Source: an uncultured Oscillospiraceae bacterium | Lineage (GTDB): Bacteria > Bacillota > Clostridia > Oscillospirales > Oscillospiraceae | Assembly (NCBI GenBank): GCA_934615645.1 | Contig: CAKTTR010000027.1 | Coordinates: 1-25,462, forward strand | Length of the DNA: 25,462 nucleotides | Direction of reading: 5' to 3' | Shown: positions 18,971 to 25,462 of the stretch, one piece after another | Numbering within the stretch: position 1 is the stretch's first letter | How the letters are laid out: the number at the start of each line of letters is the position of its first letter | Position numbers and translations under genes: made by a program | Notes under the pieces: generated by a model | The model's database searches: none | What the model saw: the letters and a program-made list of their open reading frames with translations, nothing else | What the model was told of the DNA's origin: nothing

Positions 18971-20101
18971 ATGGCTGCCACAAAGAAAAACAACAAGATG
19001 AACGACGAAATTCGCGCGCCGCTGCAGGCACTCATTGCCCGCGGCCGCAAGGACGGGACACTGCCGATCACCGAATTGACCGCAGAACTGGAAAAGCTGG
19101 ATCTTTCTGTAGAGAAAATTGAACAGATTTATGAAATGCTTGAATCCATGGGCATCCAGCTGCTGGGCAATGAAGCGGAATTGGATATTGAGGACCGTTT
19201 AACAGATGACATCGACCTCTCCCAGACGGAAGAGGAACCGCTGGTTGACCCGGTGGAGCTGGCCGCAGAGTACAATCTGGACGACCCGGTCCGGATGTAC
19301 CTGAAGGAGATCGGCCAGGTCAAGTTGCTGACGGCGGAGGAAGAGATCGAGCTGGCCAAACGCATCTCCGAAGGGGATAAGAAAGCCAAGGACAAGCTGA
19401 CCGAGGCCAACCTGCGCCTGGTCGTCTCCATTGCAAAGAAATACTCCGGGCGGGGTCTGCATATTCTGGATCTTATTCAGGAGGGCAACACCGGCCTCAT
19501 CCGTGCGGTGGACAAGTTTGACTATACAAAGGGAAACAAATTCTCTACATATGCCACCTGGTGGATCCGCCAGGCCATCACCCGGGCACTGGCTGACCAA
19601 GCCAGAACGATCCGCGTGCCGGTGCATATGGTAGAGGTCATCAACAAGGCGACCCGCTGCAACCGCAAGCTGGTCCAGGAGCTGGGCCGCGAGCCGACCC
19701 TGGAGGAGATCGCGGCGGAGCTGAATCTGCCCATTGAGAAGATCATCGAGGCCAACCGGACCGCGGCGGATACCATCTCCCTGGACATGCCCGTTGGCGA
19801 TGAGGAGGATACGACCATCGGCTCCTTCGTCGAGGATGATAACACCCCCGGCCCCGCCGATGCCACGTCCAACACGCTGCTCTCCGAGGCTCTGTCCGAA
19901 ATATTGGGGACGCTGACGGACCGGGAGGCGGATGTGCTCCGGATGCGCTTTGGCATGTACGACGGCCGCACGCATACGCTGGAAGAGGTCGGCCAGATCT
20001 TTGGCGTGACGAGAGAGCGGATCCGCCAGATCGAAAATAAGGCCATCCGCAAGCTACGGCACCCCAGCCGCGCAAAGAAAATCAAAGATTTCTATTGCTG
20101 A
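18971..20101 (+). CDS. rpoD: Primary sigma factor RpoD/SigA
   Basis: The housekeeping sigma factor (376 residues) directs RNA polymerase to -35/-10 promoters. A compact region 1.1 occupies about 1-65. Region 1.2 contains D-D-P-V-R-M-Y-L-K-E-I-G. Region 2 contains N-L-R-L-V-V-S-I-A-K-K-Y and D-L-I-Q-E-G-N-T-G-L-I-R-A-V. Region 2.4 contains F-S-T-Y-A-T-W-W-I-R-Q-A-I-T-R-A, which reads the -10 box. Region 4.2 contains V-T-R-E-R-I-R-Q-I-E-N-K-A-I-R-K-L-R, which reads the -35 box. I choose ATG 18971; a longer reading frame from 18842 would begin upstream of the predicted promoter and is rejected. No dnaG primase gene precedes it, unlike the common dnaG-rpoD pair in Firmicutes. Confidence 0.97.
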   Translation: MAATKKNNKMNDEIRAPLQALIARGRKDGTLPITELTAELEKLDLSVEKIEQIYEMLESMGIQLLGNEAELDIEDRLTDDIDLSQTEEEPLVDPVELAAEYNLDDPVRMYLKEIGQVKLLTAEEEIELAKRISEGDKKAKDKLTEANLRLVVSIAKKYSGRGLHILDLIQEGNTGLIRAVDKFDYTKGNKFSTYATWWIRQAITRALADQARTIRVPVHMVEVINKATRCNRKLVQELGREPTLEEIAAELNLPIEKIIEANRTAADTISLDMPVGDEEDTTIGSFVEDDNTPGPADATSNTLLSEALSEILGTLTDREADVLRMRFGMYDGRTHTLEEVGQIFGVTRERIRQIENKAIRKLRHPSRAKKIKDFYC

Positions 20102-20110
20102 GGCAATATG

Positions 20111-20150
20111 CTGCCCCGGCAGGCCAGTCAAAACCGGCCTGCCGGGGCAG
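20111..20150. terminator. Terminator between convergent rpoD and carboxypeptidase genes
   Basis: A perfect 15-base-pair GC-rich stem (CTGCCCCGGCAGGCC, 20111-20125, with 20136-20150) has a 10-base loop and is followed by TCGTTTGTTTATCC. It ends rpoD and, lying between two converging genes, may serve both. Confidence 0.85.
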
Positions 20151-20158
20151 TCGTTTGT

Positions 20159-21055
20159 TTATCCGCCTGTCATGGCCAGGCATAAAATTGGCAGCACCTG
20201 ATGGTAGATCTCCGGCAGCTGCGTCAGTGGCAGGGGATTTTGGCCCAGCCCTGCCTCGACGGTAAAGCCGGGGCGGGCAAAACGGGCGATGAACCAATCC
20301 TTGAAACCTGCGTTGGCGCTGCCGGGGGCGGGGTGCGTCAGGGTATAGCCGCTGGCGTCTGCCATTTGCTCCCCCAGGGCGTGGGCTGCCGGGTCCGCAT
20401 AATCGCCGTAGCGCCAATAGATCTCCCGGCCCTGGGTGTGGAGGGCTACGGTGCAGTGGGGGCTGAGCTTCTCCGTCAGCGCGGCCAGGGCGGCGGTCTC
20501 CCGCTGGTCCAGCGGGGCGCAGCCCGGCCAATTGCACGGCGCGGGGCGGTCAAAGCCCAGGGCGCGCTTGATCTGCACCGCCTGGGCAAAGCCCGCAGGA
20601 TAATTCAGGTTGAGATCGACGCCGCAGGCGTTGGCCTTCCAGCCGGACGGGAACGGGGTCTGCGGGAACGCAGCGGCGATGGCCCGGGCGCGGCTGTACT
20701 GCCGGGAGGCCGGACAGACTGCGCCGGTGACAAGGTCCACCCCGTCGGGATTGACCAGCGGGACGACGGAAAGCGTGACCTCCCGGTACAGCATGCGGGT
20801 CGGGATGCCCCAGAGTGGCTGCCCGGCGGCGAATGCGGCGGCATAGTCCTCCAAGAATGCCAGCAGCACCAGAGCTGTGATCCACTCATTGGCATGATGC
20901 GCCGCCGTCAGAAGGACCCGGCGGCGGCCGCAGCCGATGCGGACGTGGGTGAGCTCCCGGCCGTATTCCGTTGTGCCGATGGGGCGGCAGGCAATAAAAG
21001 CGTAGCGGCGCTGCAGGGAACGCAGCGCGGCCATGGCGCTGGCATAGGAAAACAT
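20159..21055 (-). CDS. M14-family zinc carboxypeptidase
   Basis: A metallopeptidase of 298 residues. The zinc ligands are H54 and E57 in H-H-A-N-E-W and a later His in V-A-L-H-T-Q-G-R-E. The catalytic Glu is in F-T-V-E-A-G-L-G near the C-terminus. P-L-V-N-P-D-G-V-D and G-V-D-L-N-L-N-Y-P are also typical. Its resemblance to gamma-D-glutamyl-diaminopimelate peptidases (MpaA/YqgT type) suggests recycling of cell-wall peptides. There is no signal peptide and no LysM domain, so it probably acts in the cytoplasm. ATG 21055 is chosen for the GGAGG (21064-21068) 8 bases upstream; an open frame to 21301 lacks such support and runs into the opposing Nudix gene. It is divergent from that gene and convergent with rpoD. 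Confidence 0.9.
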   Translation of the reverse strand: MFSYASAMAALRSLQRRYAFIACRPIGTTEYGRELTHVRIGCGRRRVLLTAAHHANEWITALVLLAFLEDYAAAFAAGQPLWGIPTRMLYREVTLSVVPLVNPDGVDLVTGAVCPASRQYSRARAIAAAFPQTPFPSGWKANACGVDLNLNYPAGFAQAVQIKRALGFDRPAPCNWPGCAPLDQRETAALAALTEKLSPHCTVALHTQGREIYWRYGDYADPAAHALGEQMADASGYTLTHPAPGSANAGFKDWFIARFARPGFTVEAGLGQNPLPLTQLPEIYHQVLPILCLAMTGG

Positions 21056-21110
21056 GGCGCATCCCTCCTGGTTTGAACGTATGCCCAGGCCGGGCCGGTT
21101 ATACCGTGCG

Positions 21111-21139
21111 TTGACAGGCTGCCTGCGGCCTTTTATAAT
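21111..21139 (+). promoter_or_regulatory. Perfect consensus sigma-70 promoter of the Nudix gene
   Basis: TTGACA (21111-21116), exactly 17 bases, and TATAAT (21134-21139) match the full consensus. Transcription would begin near 21146, so an in-frame ATG at 21139 cannot be the translation start. Confidence 0.88.
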
Positions 21140-21191
21140 GAAAGAAAAAGCGCCTGGCCAGAAACCAGGCTGCGGAGAGGACGGGGCGCAG

Positions 21192-21596
21192 ATGCTGGAG
21201 GTTGTCGCAGGGGTTTTATACCGGGAGGATGGGACCTTTTTGGCCTGCCAGCGCCCGGCGCATAAGGCGAGGGGGCTGTGCTGGGAATTTCCCGGCGGCA
21301 AGCTGGAGCCGGGCGAGACCTTGGCCCAGGCCCTGGCCCGGGAGCTGCAGGAGGAGTTGGAGATCGTCGTGCAGCCCGGGGCTGCGCTTTGGGATACGGT
21401 CTATGCGTATCCGGATGTGACAGTCCATCTGACCTTCCTGCCTGTCCGCCTGGCGGGGCAGACGCCCCGGGCCCTGGAGCATCACGCGCTGCGCTGGCTG
21501 CGCCCGGCGGAGGCGCGCCTTGCGGACTTTTGCCCGGCGGACCAGCGATTTTTGCAGGCCCTGCAGCAGGGGCAGATCACCCTGCCGGGCAAGTAG
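21192..21596 (+). CDS. MutT-like Nudix hydrolase
   Basis: A small hydrolase of 134 residues, likely acting on oxidised nucleotides such as 8-oxo-dGTP. The Nudix box begins at G36 and reads G-x5-E (E42), x7, then R-E-L-Q-E-E (50-55). The usual Gly near its end is replaced by Glu. W-E-F-P-G-G-K-L-E-P-G-E is the typical MutT version. The start at ATG 21192 is set by the promoter just upstream, since the transcript should begin near 21146, and by GGAGAGG ahead of it. Other Nudix substrates are possible. Confidence 0.9.
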   Translation: MLEVVAGVLYREDGTFLACQRPAHKARGLCWEFPGGKLEPGETLAQALARELQEELEIVVQPGAALWDTVYAYPDVTVHLTFLPVRLAGQTPRALEHHALRWLRPAEARLADFCPADQRFLQALQQGQITLPGK

Positions 21597-21616
21597 CGCA
21601 GCTTGACGGCGGCGCG

Positions 21617-21636
21617 GCAAATGGGGTTTGCTTTTT
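21617..21636 (+). terminator. Possible weak terminator after the Nudix gene
   Basis: GCAAA (21617-21621) pairs with TTTGC (21627-21631) and is followed by TTTTT. A 5-base-pair stem is short for a terminator. The same bases also hold a possible -35 box (TTGCTT 21628-21633, with TAAAGT 21651-21656) for the next gene. Confidence 0.3.
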
Positions 21637-21703
21637 GGCTGCAAATGCAGTAAAGTGATAGCAGCGCGGCCTGCTGCCGCATAGGATGCAGCGGGGTGAT
21701 GCA

Positions 21704-22096
21704 ATGGGCTGGAAGATCGCCTGCTGCGTGCTGCTTGCCGCAGCGTTTGTTGGCGTATTGCAATGGTGCAAACGGAAGCTGCTGTTTCCGATGCCGCTGG
21801 CGGGCTATTTTGTATTGATCCCGGCACAGCTAGATGCCGGGCGGCTGGAGCAGCAGCTGCGCTGCTGCCGGTGGCTGCGGCAGATGGGCCTGCTGCGGGC
21901 GCGGACGGTCATCGTGGCAGATGACCTGCTCCCGGCGCAGCAGCCGCTGCTGGATGCCCTGCACCGGCAGGGCTTGGCGGATGAAGTCTTGCTTTGGGAA
22001 GCAATTTCCCGCATGAGAACGATAGATTGGGGCAGAGAGAATGCGACAGCAACAGGAGCTGCTGCGGGGGACCGTGAACGCAGTGGTGTTTTATAA
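21704..22096 (+). CDS. Small hypothetical membrane protein upstream of recD2
   Basis: I do not recognise this 130-residue protein. One hydrophobic helix lies at the N-terminus (about 5-23: W-K-I-A-C-C-V-L-L-A-A-A-F-V-G-V-L). A basic C-K-R-K-L-L-F-P segment follows, then a probable cytoplasmic alpha/beta region containing A-R-T-V-I-V-A-D-D-L-L and D-A-L-H-R-Q-G-L-A-D-E-V. ATG 21704 is favoured, with GGGGTG just upstream. Its last 56 bases overlap the start of recD2 in another frame. That is a long overlap, so the true end or the recD2 start may differ, or a frameshift may be present. Composition matches its neighbours, which supports a real gene. Confidence 0.6.
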   Translation: MGWKIACCVLLAAAFVGVLQWCKRKLLFPMPLAGYFVLIPAQLDAGRLEQQLRCCRWLRQMGLLRARTVIVADDLLPAQQPLLDALHRQGLADEVLLWEAISRMRTIDWGRENATATGAAAGDRERSGVL

Positions 22097-24245
22097 CGCG
22101 GAAAATGGCTATTGCGTGCTGCGGCTGCAGTGCGAGGACGGCGAATTGACCAATGTGGTCGGGATGATCCCAATGCCGGTCGTCGGCGAGCGGCTGCTGA
22201 TCACCGGCCACTGGGTCAGCCACAATACCTATGGCCGCCAGTTTGAGGCCGAGTTTCTGGAGCGCCTGATGCCGGAGACCCGGCGGGAGATCGAGGCGTA
22301 TCTTGCCTCCGGCGCCCTCAAGGGCGTCGGGGTCAAGACGGCGCATCGGATCGTCCAGCTCTTTGGGGAGCGGGCGCTGGAGGTGCTGGAAAAGGAGCCG
22401 GAGCAGCTGACGCAGATCACCGGCATCACGGCGAAAAAGGCGGCCCAGCTCTCCAGCGCGTTCCAGAAGCAATCTGGCATCCGCCGCCTGGTCGAATACC
22501 TGTGCGTCAACGGCCTGCCGGCGGAGTTGGCGGTGCGGACATACCGGCTCTTTGGCCCGGAGTCGCTGGAGGTCCTGCAGGAGGACCCGTATGTTCTGAC
22601 CCAGCCGGAGATCGGCGCGGGCTTTGCCGCCGTCGATGCCTTTGCCCTGCGCTGCGGCGTGACGCCGGACGACACCCGCCGCATCGAAGCGGGGACGATT
22701 TTTGAACTGACGTATAATCTGCGGGGCGGCCATGTCTTTTTGCCGTTGGACAAGCTCTGTGCGGCCACGGCGGCGATGCTCCAGCAGCCTGCAGAATCGG
22801 TCCAGGAGGCGGTGGCCTGCCTGCTGGAGGGCGGGCAGCTGGTGCTGCGGCAGATCGCCGGGCTGCAGGCTGTGTACCTGCCGGAATATTACGACGCGGA
22901 GACCGCGATCTGCCAGCGCATCCGGGCGATGGCCAAGCGTAAGCCAGACCAGTGCCCAGGTAAGGGCCTGCTGCAGCGGGTGCAGCAAGAGGCAGGGATG
23001 GTCTATGGCGAAGAGCAGCGCGCCGCCATCGAAGCGGCGGCGACGCACCAGCTCCTGCTGCTCACCGGCGGCCCCGGCACCGGCAAGACGACGACGCTGA
23101 CGGCGATCCTGCATTTGTTTGAGCATATGGGCCTTGCCACCCAGCTGGCGGCGCCGACGGGCCGGGCGGCCAAGCGCCTGTCCGAGGTGACGGGCCATGA
23201 GGCCGTGACGATCCATCGTCTGCTGGAAGCGGGTATCGACCCGGAGACGGGGCGCATGGCCTTCGTCCGGGACGCCGGAAATCCCTTGAAGCTGGGCGCG
23301 CTCATTGTGGACGAGATGTCCATGGTGGACCTGCTGCTGATGCAGTCACTGCTGGAGGCGCTGCCCCTGGCCTGCCGCCTTGTTTTGGTGGGCGACCCGG
23401 ATCAGCTGCCCAGCGTGGGTGCAGGCAATGTCTTTTCTGACCTGCTGCGCAGCGGCGTGGTCTGCACGGCGCGGCTGACGGAGATCTATCGCCAGGCCCG
23501 CCAGAGCTTGATTGTCATGAATGCCCACGCGGTCAACGAAGGGCGTCTGCCGGAGCTGGGGGCCAAGGACCGGGACTTTTTCTTCCTTCGCCGCCTCGAC
23601 AGCGAGCGCCTGGTCAAGACGGTCCAGGACCTTTGCGTCCGCCGTCTGCCGCAGAATTTGGGCATCGACCCGAAGAATATCCAGGTCCTGAGCCCGACGC
23701 GCAAGGGCCCCACCGGGACCTATGAGCTCAATTGCCAGCTCCAGGCGGTCCTCAATCCGCCCCAGGAGACGAAAAAGGAGAAAAAATACGGCGCGTTTTG
23801 CTTCCGGGAGGGCGACCGGGTGATGCAAATCCGCAATAATTATGATATACTATGGACAAAAGAGGGTGAGGCCCAGGTCGGCGCCGGGATTTTCAACGGC
23901 GATATCGGCACGATCCGGGAGATCTCCTTCCGCGATGAATGTATGCGCATCGCCTTTGACGATCGCCTGGCTGAATACAGCTTCACCCTGATGCAGGATC
24001 TGGAGCTGGCCTATGCGATGACGGTCCATAAAAGCCAGGGCAGCGAGTATCAGGCAGTGATCTTGTCTGTTTTGCAGGGTTCAAAGTACCTGCTCTCGCG
24101 CAATGTGCTCTATACTGCGCTGACCCGGGCGCGGCAGCTGCTGATCCTGGTCGGCTCCGAGGAGGTCGTCGCGCAGATGACGGCCAACAACGTGCAGCAG
24201 CGCCGCTACAGCGGCCTCAAGCTGCGCCTGCAGAAGGAGGAATAG
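22041..24245 (+). CDS. recD2: RecD2-type SF1B DNA helicase
   Basis: A 5'-3' DNA helicase of 734 residues, the length expected for RecD2, which acts without RecBC in DNA repair and replication-fork maintenance. It has an N-terminal OB-like domain and tandem helix-hairpin-helix motifs (A-L-K-G-V-G-V-K-T-A and Q-I-T-G-I-T-A-K-K-A, about 90-150). Walker A is G-G-P-G-T-G-K-T (343-350, K349) and Walker B is V-D-E-M-S-M-V-D (D424, E425). G-D-P-D-Q-L-P-S-V-G-A-G (motif III), L-T-E-I-Y-R-Q-A-R (motif IV) and the C-terminal M-T-V-H-K-S-Q-G-S-E-Y and Y-T-A-L-T-R-A-R motifs complete the set. All helicase motifs are intact. The comF-like gene follows after 3 bases, implying one transcript. Confidence 0.95.
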   Translation: MRQQQELLRGTVNAVVFYNAENGYCVLRLQCEDGELTNVVGMIPMPVVGERLLITGHWVSHNTYGRQFEAEFLERLMPETRREIEAYLASGALKGVGVKTAHRIVQLFGERALEVLEKEPEQLTQITGITAKKAAQLSSAFQKQSGIRRLVEYLCVNGLPAELAVRTYRLFGPESLEVLQEDPYVLTQPEIGAGFAAVDAFALRCGVTPDDTRRIEAGTIFELTYNLRGGHVFLPLDKLCAATAAMLQQPAESVQEAVACLLEGGQLVLRQIAGLQAVYLPEYYDAETAICQRIRAMAKRKPDQCPGKGLLQRVQQEAGMVYGEEQRAAIEAAATHQLLLLTGGPGTGKTTTLTAILHLFEHMGLATQLAAPTGRAAKRLSEVTGHEAVTIHRLLEAGIDPETGRMAFVRDAGNPLKLGALIVDEMSMVDLLLMQSLLEALPLACRLVLVGDPDQLPSVGAGNVFSDLLRSGVVCTARLTEIYRQARQSLIVMNAHAVNEGRLPELGAKDRDFFFLRRLDSERLVKTVQDLCVRRLPQNLGIDPKNIQVLSPTRKGPTGTYELNCQLQAVLNPPQETKKEKKYGAFCFREGDRVMQIRNNYDILWTKEGEAQVGAGIFNGDIGTIREISFRDECMRIAFDDRLAEYSFTLMQDLELAYAMTVHKSQGSEYQAVILSVLQGSKYLLSRNVLYTALTRARQLLILVGSEEVVAQMTANNVQQRRYSGLKLRLQKEE

Positions 24246-24248
24246 GGA

Positions 24249-24896
24249 ATGCTGCTGTTGGAGGCGCTGCTGGAGCTGCTTTATCCCAGCAAGTGTGTCC
24301 TGTGCGGCAAGCTGCTCGATGGAAATGAGACGAATCTTTGCAGCGGCTGCCGCAGAACGCTGCAGCCCTTTTCCGGCAAGGCGGCCAAGCCCGCGCTGAC
24401 GAGCAGCGTGTCTGTGGCCTATGCCTATGAGGACCCGCTGCGGCAGTCGCTGCTGCGCTATAAATTCCAGGGCCGCTCCTACTATGCCGGAGCGTACGGC
24501 GCGATGCTGGGAATGCAGATTTTGCGGGAGCATTTGGAGTTTGACGTGATCACCTGGGTGCCGGTCAGCAGAAAGCGCCGCCGGAAGCGGGGCTATGACC
24601 AGGCGGAGCTCCTGGCGAAGGCGACCGCCCGGGAACTGGGCCGCAAAGCAGAGCCGCTTTTGGAGAAATTCCGCGATATCCCGCCTCAATCCGGCATTCA
24701 GGATGCCGCCCGGCGAAAAGCAAACGTGCTGGGCGTCTACCGGATGCGGCCGGGCGCTGCGGTGCAGGGGAAGCGGGTTTTACTGATCGATGATATTTTG
24801 ACCACTGGCGCGACCTTGGGCGAAGCTGCCCGGGTGCTGCTGGAAGCAGGCGCTGGTGAGGTACAGGTGGCCGTCCTGGCGGCGGCGCACAAATAG
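24249..24896 (+). CDS. comF: ComF-family protein with zinc finger and phosphoribosyltransferase domain
   Basis: A 215-residue protein of the ComF/GntX family, required for DNA uptake in competent relatives. The N-terminal four-cysteine zinc site is C16-x2-C19 with C31-x2-C34. The C-terminal phosphoribosyltransferase domain has R-K-R-G-Y-D-Q-A-E and the PRPP-binding loop L-I-D-D-I-L-T-T-G-A-T (179-189). It sits between recD2 and mreB with minimal gaps, so it is probably part of the same operon. Family members occur in many species not known to be competent, so a competence role here is open. Confidence 0.93.
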   Translation: MLLLEALLELLYPSKCVLCGKLLDGNETNLCSGCRRTLQPFSGKAAKPALTSSVSVAYAYEDPLRQSLLRYKFQGRSYYAGAYGAMLGMQILREHLEFDVITWVPVSRKRRRKRGYDQAELLAKATARELGRKAEPLLEKFRDIPPQSGIQDAARRKANVLGVYRMRPGAAVQGKRVLLIDDILTTGATLGEAARVLLEAGAGEVQVAVLAAAHK

Positions 24897-24907
24897 GGAG
24901 GTTGGCA

Positions 24908-25462
24908 ATGGCATTTTTTTCCAGAGATTTGGGCGTTGATCTGGGTACGACCAACGTTTTGATTTATGCAGAGGGCAAGGGCATCGTTCTGCGGGAGCCG
25001 TCCGTCGTGGCGGTGGATAAGATCACCGGCAAGGTGCTGCAGGTGGGCTCCGCCGCCCGCAATATGCTGGGCAGGACGCCGGGCAACGTCGTCGCGATGC
25101 GGCCGTTGCGGGAGGGCGTCATCTCGGATTATGACATGACGGAGAAGATGCTGGCGGCATTTTTCCAGAAGATCATGCGCTACGCGCTGGTCAAGCCCCG
25201 GGTCATCGTCTGTGTGCCCAGCGGCGTCACAGAGGTCGAGGAGCGGGCGGTCATCCAGTCGGCCATGGAGGCCGGCGCCCGCCGGGTCTATCTGATCGAA
25301 GAACCCCTGGCCGCTGCCCTGGGCGCAAATCTCGATGTCAGCGGTCCCGATGGCCATATGGTCGTGGACATCGGCGGCGGCACGACGGATATCGCCGTCC
25401 TGACGATGAACGGCGTGGCCGTCTCCTCGTCCATCACGACAGCGGGCGACACATTTGACGAC
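24908..25462 (+). CDS. mreB: Rod-shape actin homologue MreB/Mbl (partial, cut by window end)
   Basis: The first 185 codons of an actin-like filament protein that guides side-wall peptidoglycan synthesis beneath the membrane. The phosphate-1 motif D-L-G-V-D-L-G-T-T-N-V-L-I-Y is at 7-20. R-P-L-R-E-G-V-I-S-D-Y, C-V-P-S-G-V-T-E-V-E, E-E-P-L-A-A-A-L-G-A and the phosphate-2 motif D-I-G-G-G-T-T-D-I-A follow in order. GGGAGG (24896-24901) lies 6 bases ahead of the start and overlaps the comF stop codon. MreB and its paralogue Mbl cannot be told apart from this part alone. The frame is open to the right edge. Confidence 0.95.
   Translation, partial: MAFFSRDLGVDLGTTNVLIYAEGKGIVLREPSVVAVDKITGKVLQVGSAARNMLGRTPGNVVAMRPLREGVISDYDMTEKMLAAFFQKIMRYALVKPRVIVCVPSGVTEVEERAVIQSAMEAGARRVYLIEEPLAAALGANLDVSGPDGHMVVDIGGGTTDIAVLTMNGVAVSSSITTAGDTFDD

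Overview
The window looks like chromosomal DNA from a GC-rich member of the Clostridia, most likely an Oscillospiraceae/Ruminococcaceae gut bacterium of the Faecalibacterium-Subdoligranulum-Gemmiger type. This is inferred from GC-rich codon use, Clostridia-like DHFR and RpoD proteins, S-layer-homology (SLH) surface proteins, and the recD2-comF-mreB gene order. I could not run a search to confirm the taxon.

Left edge (1-408): no gene. This stretch holds a cluster of hairpin-rich tandem repeats and two strong terminator-like stem-loops. One probably ends a rightward gene lying outside the window; the other closes the large leftward operon.

Left half (409-9564, minus strand): seven genes packed with 4-11 base overlaps or 4-base gaps, read right to left. 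They encode a lipoprotein substrate-binding protein, a membrane-anchored surface protein with a long Pro/Asp/Asn-rich linker, a MotA/TolQ/ExbB proton-channel protein, a DUF2149 protein that looks like a minimal ExbD, a FecCD-type permease, its ATPase, and a 1257-residue SLH/GLUG surface protein. Diverging from this operon across a 200-base regulatory region is an 1800-residue surface protein (9765-15167). It has leucine-rich repeats, three 169-residue tandem domains and three SLH motifs. The tandem domains recur in the membrane-anchored protein of the operon. I read the whole block as one candidate system: an ABC importer for a metal chelate, tetrapyrrole or similar ligand, coupled to an ExbB/ExbD-like motor and to cell-wall-bound receptors. 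This is the most unusual content of the window. The TonB-like interpretation is inference.

Right half (15286-25462): mostly housekeeping genes. These are an orphan XdhC/CoxI protein flanked by two identical 47-base hairpin repeats; a thyA-folA-M29 aminopeptidase operon; rpoD with its own promoter and a strong terminator; an M14 zinc carboxypeptidase on the minus strand, divergent from a MutT-like Nudix gene with a perfect consensus promoter; and then a small membrane protein, recD2, comF and the start of mreB, which runs off the right edge.
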